DNA of 41,546 nucleotides from Collinsella sp. (GTDB lineage: Bacteria; Actinomycetota; Coriobacteriia; Coriobacteriales; Coriobacteriaceae), in contig WGSL01000011.1 in assembly GCA_014871665.1 (NCBI GenBank), forward strand, positions 1 to 41,546, given 5' to 3'. Below are positions 17,373 through 24,362 of the stretch, one piece after another. How positions within the stretch are numbered: position 1 is the stretch's first letter; every line of letters starts with the position of its first letter. The position numbers were made by a program, and so were the translations under genes. The notes under the pieces were generated by a model. That model was given only the letters and a program-made list of their open reading frames with translations. It did no database searches and was not told the DNA's origin.

Positions 17373-18342
17373 GAGCCTCCCCTCCCTTGCAGAAAAACGG
17401 AATGATCAAATCGTCAAAATCCTGAATCTCCTCGTGGCCAAAGCCTTCAAAGAACTCATGACGCTTTTCGCAGGTCAGGTTGTTATAGACCGCAAACTGC
17501 GTCGCTGGCGGACAGACGATATCGGCTGTGCCAGTGCCAAACAGCACGGGGCATTTGACCATAGGGGCAAAGTTCTTGGAATCGAAGTACGCGAGCTTGG
17601 CATAGGCTTCGTCAATACGAGTCGAGTCCTCGTCAAACCAGCGAGACCAATAGCGCAGGCCCTCGTAGGCAATGTCGTCGGCATCCAAATCCCAGACCAG
17701 GCGGAAATCTGACAGGAAGGGATAGAGGATGGCGGCACGATTGATAAGCTCGCTGTTAAGCGCACAGGTCGCAATGCCCAAACCGCCGCCCTGCGACGCG
17801 CCGTTCACAAACACACGCGCAAGATCGATGCCCTCGAGCTCGCGAACGATGCGGCACAGGATGCGAATATCTTGGTGCAAGCGGACATAGTAGAGGTTGG
17901 CCGGGTCGCCGTCGATACCGGCGACGATATGACCGGCAACCGTTGTGCCCTCAAATCCACCAATGTCCTCGGAGGGACCTCCTTGGCCGGGGCAGTCGAG
18001 GGCGATGAGTGCCATGCCCATGCCCGCAAACGACGCCTGCTCAAACCAGCTGCGGCTTGCACCCGGATAGCCGTGGAACTGTAGCACCAGCGGCACGGGC
18101 TCGTCCGAAACCGGCTTGAGATACTTGGCATGCAGGCGTGCACCACACATGCCGGTATACCAGAGGTCGAAAAACCGACAGGTCGCGGAATCCGCAACCG
18201 AAGCCGCCTCAATCGCATAGTCGAGCCCGACGGCGTCGGCCTCGGCCATGCGATCCTTCCAAAAGAGATCGAAATCTGATGGACGGGGCATGGCGCCTCG
18301 GTATTCACCAAATTGATGTTGTAGCTCCTGAGCACTTGGCAT
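17365..18342 (-). CDS. Acetyl xylan esterase / cephalosporin-C deacetylase family esterase
   Basis: An alpha/beta-hydrolase of 325 residues with a complete catalytic set: oxyanion HGYPG at 90-94, Ser183 in GASQGG, Asp274 in GTADIVCPP and His303 in FGHEEI. The family (AXE1) removes acetyl groups from sugars. In this operon the natural guess is O-acetyl removal from sialic acid, which lyases tolerate poorly; that is inference from context. No signal peptide is visible, so it acts in the cytosol after uptake. The start at 18342 is the ATG of MPSAQELQHQ, with AGGTGGGG about ten bases upstream. A second Met (18291) is possible. Confidence 0.85.
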   Translation of the reverse strand: MPSAQELQHQFGEYRGAMPRPSDFDLFWKDRMAEADAVGLDYAIEAASVADSATCRFFDLWYTGMCGARLHAKYLKPVSDEPVPLVLQFHGYPGASRSWFEQASFAGMGMALIALDCPGQGGPSEDIGGFEGTTVAGHIVAGIDGDPANLYYVRLHQDIRILCRIVRELEGIDLARVFVNGASQGGGLGIATCALNSELINRAAILYPFLSDFRLVWDLDADDIAYEGLRYWSRWFDEDSTRIDEAYAKLAYFDSKNFAPMVKCPVLFGTGTADIVCPPATQFAVYNNLTCEKRHEFFEGFGHEEIQDFDDLIIPFFCKGGEAHV

Positions 18343-18358
18343 GGCTCGTGAACCCCAC

Positions 18359-18417
18359 CTTTCCAAAGCCCACCGTCGGTGCGCCCGCCACGGGACCCGG
18401 GCGCACGGGAGGGAAAG
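18359..18417. repeat. Hairpin between the ABC ATPase and the esterase
   Basis: A nine-base core (GTGCGCCCG with CGGGCGCAC, ten-base loop) sits inside outer arms CTTTCC/GGAAAG. It nearly fills the 80-base gap. There is no strong T run on the minus strand, so it is more likely a stability or processing element than a full terminator. Confidence 0.55.
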
Positions 18418-18422
18418 CGAGG

Positions 18423-19250
18423 CTACTCGCCGAGTTTGGGATGCAGCAGCGACGGCGCAGCGCCGAGCAGCATCTTGGTGTAGGGGTCCTGGGGGTGCTG
18501 GAAGACCTGCTTGGCCTCGCCCTGCTCGACGATCCTGCCGCCATTCATAACGATGATGTCGTCAGAGATATAGCGGACCGTCTGGATGTCATGGCTGATG
18601 AACACCATGGCCAGGCCGAGCTCCTTCTTAAGGTCGGTCAACAGGTTCAGAATCTGTGCGCGGACCGAAACGTCCAGAGCCGAGGTGGGCTCGTCGGCGA
18701 TGATGGCATCGGGGTTCAGCGACAGGGCACGGGCAATTGCGACGCGCTGACGCTGGCCGCCCGAAAGCTGACCGGGAAGAACCTCGGCGGCGGAGCTGGG
18801 CAGACCGGTGAGCTCCAAGAGCTCCTTGACGCGCTTCTCCTGCTCGGCCTCGGTACCCAGGTTGTGGACGCGCATGGGGTCGAGCAGCTGCTCGCGAACG
18901 ACCATGCGGGGATTGAGCGCCGTGGCCGGGTTCTGGAACACGACCGAGATGACGCGACCCATGTGGCGACGGTCCTCGGCGGTACGTTTGGTAACGTCCT
19001 TGCCCTTAAAGTAGACCTTGCCGCTCGTGGGGGCCTGCAGGCCGCACATGACGTTGGCGGTGGTGGACTTACCGCAACCGGACTCGCCGACGATGCCGAT
19101 CGTCTGACCGGGCATGAGCTTAATCGTTACACCCTGGACGGCGTGAACCAGGTTGGGGTGCAGAATCGAGCCGGTACGGGTCCTAAAGGTGACGTGGACG
19201 TCATCAAGGAAGATGATCGGCTCGACGCCGTTGACTGCGGTCTCGCTCAT
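18423..19250 (-). CDS. ABC transporter ATP-binding protein of the sialic acid-linked importer
   Basis: The second ATPase of the importer, 275 residues. It has Walker A GESGCGKST at 55-63, signature LSGGQRQR at 162-169 and Walker B IIADEP. It stops shortly after DPYTKMLLGAAPS and lacks the cysteine-bearing C-terminal extension found in the opp ATPases at the start of this window. The ATG at 19250 directly abuts the stop of the fused permease-ATPase gene, with GGAGGTGA upstream. The layout (binding protein, permease, permease-ATPase fusion, ATPase) is the one I remember for SatABCD of Haemophilus ducreyi and SiaEFGI of Corynebacterium glutamicum. Confidence 0.87.
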   Translation of the reverse strand: MSETAVNGVEPIIFLDDVHVTFRTRTGSILHPNLVHAVQGVTIKLMPGQTIGIVGESGCGKSTTANVMCGLQAPTSGKVYFKGKDVTKRTAEDRRHMGRVISVVFQNPATALNPRMVVREQLLDPMRVHNLGTEAEQEKRVKELLELTGLPSSAAEVLPGQLSGGQRQRVAIARALSLNPDAIIADEPTSALDVSVRAQILNLLTDLKKELGLAMVFISHDIQTVRYISDDIIVMNGGRIVEQGEAKQVFQHPQDPYTKMLLGAAPSLLHPKLGE

Positions 19251-21266
19251 CTACATCACCTCCGCGTGAGGGGTCAAACCATTTGCCTTGAGCACCTCGT
19301 CGGGGAGCTCGGAATAGAAGTGCTCGGTGCCGGGCACGCGCTTGAAGACCGGACGGGTGTCCAGGCCAATACGCGGATGGCTCGAGCGGGGCGCGAAGCG
19401 ATCGCCCTTGGGGAAATCGCGCGGGCTCGGAACGGCGCCGGGCACCTGGTGCAGGCGACCCGAACCGCTCTCGATGGACAGAACGGAACCCAGAAGACCG
19501 CGGGTGTACTCGTGGATCGGGTTGGTGAGCAGCTCCTTGGTGGGTGCCTGCTCGATAACCTGGCCAGCGTACATAACCGTGATGTTATGGGCAACCTCGG
19601 CGACCAGAGCCAGGTCATGCGAAACGAAGATCATGGCAAAGCCGAGCTTGGCCTGAAGATCGTTGAGCAGCTTGATGACCTGCTTCTGGACGGTAACGTC
19701 CAGAGCGGTCGTGGGCTCGTCGCAGATGACCAGCTTGGGGTCGCGGGTAAGGGCCATAGCGATCAGGACACGCTGACGCTGGCCGCCGGAAAGCTCGTGC
19801 GGATAGCTCTCGAGCGTGCGCTTGGGATCGAGGCCGACGAGCTCCAGGAGCTCCTCGGCGCTGCGGGTTCCGCCGCGCTTGGTGAGCTGCTTCATCTGGG
19901 CAGAGATGAGCATGGAGGGATTAAGCGAGGACAGGGCGTCCTGATAGACCATAGCGATATCGGTACCGCGCAGGCCGAACCACTCCTTCTTGCTCATCTT
20001 GAGCAGGTCGCGACCCTCCCAGAGAACCTCGCCGGAAAGATGCTCGTCATCGTCGGTCAGGCCCATGATGGCCAGCGTGGTGATGGACTTACCGCAACCG
20101 GACTCGCCCACCAGGCCCATGGTCTGACCAGGACGAACGTCAAAGTTGACATGGTCGACGACGTTGATATCACCGTGATGCTCAAACTGGATGCAGAAGT
20201 CACGGACCGAGAGAATCGGCTCAACGGACTCGTCGGGCACGTGGCGATCGTCACGCTTGAGCTCGACATCGCGCAGGGCGCCAAGGCGAGCGGAGAGGGA
20301 CTGGGCCTGCTCCTTGTAGGCGCGAACGGGGTCGGAGACCAGCAGGTCGGCCTCGCGACGCTTGGAGGAATCGGTAGGATCCAGGGCAGCGGAGGGAGCA
20401 GCGGCCATGGCGTCGGTAATGCCCTCGGAGAGGATGTTGAGCGCCAGGCAGGTGATCATGATGGCCAGGCCCGGGAACAGCGCCTGCCACCAACGGCCGG
20501 CGAGCACGCCGCCGCGGGCGTCGGCGAGAATGTTGCCCCAGGTAGCGGTGGGCTCCTGGATACCAGCGCCGATGAAGGTCAGCGAGGCCTCGAAGATGAT
20601 GGCGTCGGCGACCAGGGTAACGGTGAAGACCATGATCGGGGCGATGCAGTTACGCAGAACATGCTTGATCAAAATCCACGGAGCCTTGGCGCCGGAAACG
20701 ATGACCGCGCGGACATAGTCCTCGCCGTACTCGGACACGATGTTGGCGCGCACGATACGGGCAATCTGCGGAGTGTACATAAAGCCGATGGCGAAGATGA
20801 TCGACGGCACGGAGTTGCCCAGGATGGAGACGAAGACGGCCGCGAGGGCGATGCCCGGGATGGACATGATGATGTCCAGGATACGCATGATCGTCTCGGA
20901 GACGGCCTTGCGCGAAACCGCTGCAAGGGCGCCCACGACCGAGCCGCAAACCAGAGCCATGGCAGTGGCGCCAAAGCCGATAATCAGCGAGTAACGACCA
21001 CCGTAGAGCATACGCGACAGAATGTCGCGACCCTTATCGTCGGTACCGAAGATAAATCCGTTGCCGGGAGCCTGGCGAGCCGTAAAGATCTCGACCGGGC
21101 TATAGGGGGCAAGAAGGGGCGCCAGGATCGCAGTCAGGGCGACCAGCACCAGCACGACGGCGGCAATCTTAGAAGACAGCGTCATCTTCTTCCAGCCACC
21201 GAGCTTGAGCCCCCTGGAGGCAGCCTTCTCGAGCTGCTCGGTTTGCTTCTCTCGAATCTTTACCAT
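19251..21266 (-). CDS. Fused ABC permease and ATP-binding protein
   Basis: A 671-residue fusion of a DppC-type permease with a DppD-type ATPase. Residues 1-290 hold the permease: N-terminal helix 33-53, motif FGTDDKGRDILSRMLYGGR, and the coupling loop EYGEDYVRAVIVSGAKAPW from 179. A charged linker (about 291-350) leads to the ATPase, with Walker A GESGCGKS at 387-394, LSGGQRQR at 492-499 and Walker B VICDEP at 513-518. The C-terminal extension is present but reads GDRFAPRSSHP where opp ATPases have two cysteines. The reading frame is continuous, so the fusion is real. Both halves are needed: a separate DppB-type permease and a separate ATPase complete the complex. Confidence 0.9.
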   Translation of the reverse strand: MVKIREKQTEQLEKAASRGLKLGGWKKMTLSSKIAAVVLVLVALTAILAPLLAPYSPVEIFTARQAPGNGFIFGTDDKGRDILSRMLYGGRYSLIIGFGATAMALVCGSVVGALAAVSRKAVSETIMRILDIIMSIPGIALAAVFVSILGNSVPSIIFAIGFMYTPQIARIVRANIVSEYGEDYVRAVIVSGAKAPWILIKHVLRNCIAPIMVFTVTLVADAIIFEASLTFIGAGIQEPTATWGNILADARGGVLAGRWWQALFPGLAIMITCLALNILSEGITDAMAAAPSAALDPTDSSKRREADLLVSDPVRAYKEQAQSLSARLGALRDVELKRDDRHVPDESVEPILSVRDFCIQFEHHGDINVVDHVNFDVRPGQTMGLVGESGCGKSITTLAIMGLTDDDEHLSGEVLWEGRDLLKMSKKEWFGLRGTDIAMVYQDALSSLNPSMLISAQMKQLTKRGGTRSAEELLELVGLDPKRTLESYPHELSGGQRQRVLIAMALTRDPKLVICDEPTTALDVTVQKQVIKLLNDLQAKLGFAMIFVSHDLALVAEVAHNITVMYAGQVIEQAPTKELLTNPIHEYTRGLLGSVLSIESGSGRLHQVPGAVPSPRDFPKGDRFAPRSSHPRIGLDTRPVFKRVPGTEHFYSELPDEVLKANGLTPHAEVM

Positions 21267-21269
21267 AAT

Positions 21270-22226
21270 CTACACCGTCCTGATGCGCGGGTTGATGAGC
21301 AGGTAGAGCATGTCAACCACGATGTTGATGATGATGAAGGCAAGAGCAACGACGATAACGACGCCCTGAACCAGGTTCGCCTCGTTGCCCTGAACGCCCT
21401 GCAGAATCGCGGTGCCCATGCCGGGGAGGTTGAAGATAACCTCGATGACGACGGCGCCGCCCATGAGGTAACCGATCTTAAGACCGAGGGTGGTGACCGG
21501 GGTGATCAGCGCATTGCGAAGAACGTTGATGCCGACGACGACCTTCTCGGGAACGCCGGCGCCGCGAGCCATACGGACATAATCCTTGTCGAGCTCCTCG
21601 ACCATGGCGGTACGCACGATACGAGTCATCTGGCCCGTCAGCGGAAATGCCAAGGCGATAGCGGGCATGATCATACGTCCCAGATAGCCAACCGGATTCG
21701 TGGTGAAGTGAGGCAGAGCACCCGATGCCGGGAGCACCTTAAGGTAGGAAGAGAACAGCAGGATCAACAGAACGGCAAGCCAGAACGACGGGGTTGCCAA
21801 GCCGGCGATGGAAAAGACGCGGATCACTTGGTCCGGCCATTTGTCGCGATACAGTGCCGCGATGACGCCGAGCAAAAACGAAACGACCGCACCGATGGCA
21901 AGACCGATGAAGGTCAGCTGCATCGTGACGGGCAGGGCCGTGGAGATGCGCTTGGCAACGGAGTTGCGAGCAGCACCATAGGTGCCCATGTCGCCATGGA
22001 TCAGATCGCCCATATAGCGCACGTAGCGCACGGGCCAGGGGTCGTCCAGACCATACTTCTCATGGTACTCGGCAACCGCCTCGGGCGAGGCACCGTCACC
22101 CAACGCCGTGTAGGCGGGGTCGGTCTTGGAGAACGACATAAGGAAGAACACCAGGACGGTGACGCCCAATGCCATGATCGGCAGCGCCACAAGACGCCTT
22201 CCAATCAAACGTAGCAAGTTGTTCAC
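21270..22226 (-). CDS. ABC transporter permease, DppB type
   Basis: A membrane permease of 318 residues pairing with the permease half of the fusion. The first helix covers about 10-30, an extracytoplasmic part includes YHEKYGLDDPWPVRYVRYMG, and the coupling loop reads YVRMARGAGVPEKVVVGINVLRNA. I place the start at the GTG at 22226, which has AAGGGGAGA five bases upstream. The upstream in-frame residues (MVLPTKERGEN) include the ribosome site and are not coding. It ends three bases before the fusion gene. Confidence 0.9.
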   Translation of the reverse strand: MNNLLRLIGRRLVALPIMALGVTVLVFFLMSFSKTDPAYTALGDGASPEAVAEYHEKYGLDDPWPVRYVRYMGDLIHGDMGTYGAARNSVAKRISTALPVTMQLTFIGLAIGAVVSFLLGVIAALYRDKWPDQVIRVFSIAGLATPSFWLAVLLILLFSSYLKVLPASGALPHFTTNPVGYLGRMIMPAIALAFPLTGQMTRIVRTAMVEELDKDYVRMARGAGVPEKVVVGINVLRNALITPVTTLGLKIGYLMGGAVVIEVIFNLPGMGTAILQGVQGNEANLVQGVVIVVALAFIIINIVVDMLYLLINPRIRTV

Positions 22227-22266
22227 GTTCTCTCCCCTTTCTTTTGTCGGTAGGACCAACTGGTAT

Positions 22267-22321
22267 ATGAGTATGGATACTCATTACAAGACCCGAGCGA
22301 CATCGTTGCCGCCCGGGTCTT
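22267..22321. promoter_or_regulatory. Palindrome and hairpin between the binding protein and permease genes
   Basis: Two separate structures. A palindrome of eight-base arms, ATGAGTAT and ATACTCAT around GG (22267-22284), is followed by a stem AAGACCCGAGC/GCCCGGGTCTT (22288-22298 with 22311-22321, one mismatch). The stem is in the position of the oppA-oppB hairpin and likely sets binding-protein excess. The palindrome has operator-like symmetry; no regulator is known. Confidence 0.55.
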
Positions 22322-22383
22322 TGTTTCAACTATGAGGATACGGTCCCAACGACCGACATCCTGCATATAGACTCAAGCGAGTC

Positions 22384-23997
22384 TTACGCCTTGACGGTCG
22401 CAACGCCCCTGAAGGACATGCTCGTCGTGCCGATGCCCTTGAAACCATCGAGGGCCTCGCCATTGGGCGCAGTGGACGGATCGTCCCAAGAAGCGGAGAC
22501 GGTCTTGACGTGGACAACGGGGTACAGAACGGCGTTGTCGGCAATGATGTCGAAACACTCGTTCCACTTCTTCTGCTGCTCGTCGCCCTCGGCGGCAAGA
22601 GCCTCGTCCATGAGACCGTGGAGCTTCTGCCACTCAGCGGACTCCTTCCACGGGCAACGGGTCTGCATCCAGACGTTGTCGCCGTACCACCAGTTGAGCA
22701 GCAGGTCGGGGTCGGCGCCGAAGCAGGAAGGATCGCCAGGGGCAAGGAGGATATCGTAGGCCTCGCCGCCGTCGATGGCGGCGTAGGTGGCCGGCGAGGT
22801 ATCGGTCTGGATGGTCACATCGAAGCCGAGAGCGTCGAGGTCGTTCTTGACCTGGGCGGCCATGCCCTTAATCTGCTCGTTGTCGGTGGTGCGCAGGGTG
22901 ATGGCACCCGGGGTGATGCCAGACTCCTCGATGAGCTTCTTAGCCTTCTTGGTGTCGGTCTTGTACACCGTGGAAGCCTCATGATAGTTGGTGAAGCTCT
23001 TGGGCAGGTAGCAGCTGGCAGCGGTGGCAAGGCCGGCGAAGGTGTTGCTGACCATCTTCTCGGTGTCGAGCGCATACATGACAGCCTGACGGACCTTGAC
23101 GTTGTTCCAAGGCTCCTTGGCGACGTTGAACATGATGAAGCGGGTGCCGAAACCCTGAACGTTATCGATCTTGCAGCCGGCGCTCTCGAGCTGGTCGACG
23201 GCGTCAGCGGTAACGAGCTCCATAACGAGCGTGGAGCCCTCCTGCTGAGCGGTAACGCGAGCGGTGGGGTCGGTCAGGATGCTGTACTGGATCTTCTTAT
23301 CCTCGGCAGCATACTCACCGTTGTACTCGGGGTTGGGAACCAGGGTGATCTCGGTATCGGAGATAGAGTCGTACATCCAGGGGCCGGAGCCGATCGGCTG
23401 CTTGGCGCGATCCTCCTCGGTCTGGGTGGCCGGGGTAACGCGGACGATGGCCAGACGATCCTTGAGCAGGGAGAAGTTGGGGACCTTGGTCTTGACCGTC
23501 ACGGTGCTGGCGTCCTTGGCCTCGATGGACTCGAAGGGCTGGAAGAACGGAGCATAGGTAGCGGAAGCGGCGCAAGCGGTGTAGGAGGCAACGACATCGT
23601 CAGCGGTGACCTCGGTGCCATCGGAGAACTTGGCGCCCTTGCGGATGGTGACCTCGAAAGTGGTGTCGTCCACAGACTTGGGATCGTCGGTGGCGAGCTC
23701 GTTGAAGGTGCTGTAGTCGTGGTAATCGATGCCGTAGAGGCCCTCGACGACGTGCCAGTTAGCACCCAGGCCCACAGCGGAGCCGGTGCTGGCGGGATCG
23801 AAGCTGGACGGAGCGTAAGCGGAACCAGCGGTGATCACGCCGCCGCCACGGTTGGCGGAATCGGTGGAGCCGGAAGCGGAACCCTCGTCGCTAGAGCTGC
23901 CACCGCAGCCAGTGAGACCAAGGCCGGCGACAGCAGCGACGCTGCCGGTGAGGCCGAGGAACGAACGCCTGGACATACCCTTGTTGATGATGGCCAT
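22384..23997 (-). CDS. Solute-binding lipoprotein (SBP family 5) of the sialic acid-linked importer
   Basis: An extracellular binding protein of 537 residues and the first gene of the operon. The signal has a twin-arginine motif SRRSFLG at 9-15 and lipobox LTGC with Cys31, followed by a Ser/Gly-rich linker. The mature part is family 5 (AYAPSSFDPASTGSAVG, FEVTIRKGAKFSDGTEV, VRQAVMYALDTEKM). The ATG at 23997 has AGGAGA five bases upstream; an upstream in-frame codon at 24012 lacks one. Family 5 mostly binds peptides, but SatA-type members bind sialic acid. The ligand here is inferred from the linked nanE, nanK and nanA. Confidence 0.88.
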   Translation of the reverse strand: MAIINKGMSRRSFLGLTGSVAAVAGLGLTGCGGSSSDEGSASGSTDSANRGGGVITAGSAYAPSSFDPASTGSAVGLGANWHVVEGLYGIDYHDYSTFNELATDDPKSVDDTTFEVTIRKGAKFSDGTEVTADDVVASYTACAASATYAPFFQPFESIEAKDASTVTVKTKVPNFSLLKDRLAIVRVTPATQTEEDRAKQPIGSGPWMYDSISDTEITLVPNPEYNGEYAAEDKKIQYSILTDPTARVTAQQEGSTLVMELVTADAVDQLESAGCKIDNVQGFGTRFIMFNVAKEPWNNVKVRQAVMYALDTEKMVSNTFAGLATAASCYLPKSFTNYHEASTVYKTDTKKAKKLIEESGITPGAITLRTTDNEQIKGMAAQVKNDLDALGFDVTIQTDTSPATYAAIDGGEAYDILLAPGDPSCFGADPDLLLNWWYGDNVWMQTRCPWKESAEWQKLHGLMDEALAAEGDEQQKKWNECFDIIADNAVLYPVVHVKTVSASWDDPSTAPNGEALDGFKGIGTTSMSFRGVATVKA

Positions 23998-24362
23998 GTC
24001 TTCTCCTATCAATAGAGAATCTTACTCGGGAGCACCTAGACTTGCCCCCGCGCAACTTGCGGACGATATATACCTTACCTACCGACGAACCCAACTGAGG
24101 TGCCGCGCTCGGCGACCGATACATACATACGCTTGAACGGTATTTACTACCGTTCACCGAATTCATTGACAAATGATTCGCCAGACAGTATGTATCGACG
24201 AGGTGAGATATCAGTCTTCGTCAACCCGCAGGATAGCAGGGTTGTTCACCATGACTAGTCAAACGTTTTAGCGTTAATAAAACCCGAAACCAGCATGCAA
24301 TCATGGCGAAATAAATGGTTGAAAATCACGCAATCATGTATATCAGTAGTTTAGGCTCGTGT
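23998..24362. promoter_or_regulatory. Control region of the sialic acid operon
   Basis: A 365-base gene-free stretch between uvrC and the binding-protein gene. It holds nested dyads: outer arms CGATACATAC (24117-24126) and GTATGTATCG (24188-24197), inner arms TGAACGGTA (24134-24142) and TACCGTTCA (24148-24156). CAACCC/GGGTTG lies at 24222-24244. AAACGTTTTA at 24261-24270 matches the palindrome before gap. GCAATCATG is repeated 33 bases apart (24297 and 24330). On the minus strand TTGTCA and TAGTAA are 17 bases apart across the inner dyad, a fair promoter. On the plus strand TTGACA (24166) and TATGTA (24189), 17 bases apart, form a better one that would read towards the uvrC end. I see no uvrC terminator. 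Confidence 0.5.

Noticed and set aside
18138..22214. Open frame of 1358 codons on the plus strand
   Set aside because: It runs antisense to the esterase and four ABC genes, which have clear motifs. Its translation is rich in His, Asp and Gly with no fold signature, as expected for the complement of GC-rich codons.
13568..24362. Genomic island with integrase or attachment sites
   Set aside because: No integrase, transposase, tRNA or flanking direct repeats are visible at the edges, so I describe only a position-based insertion.
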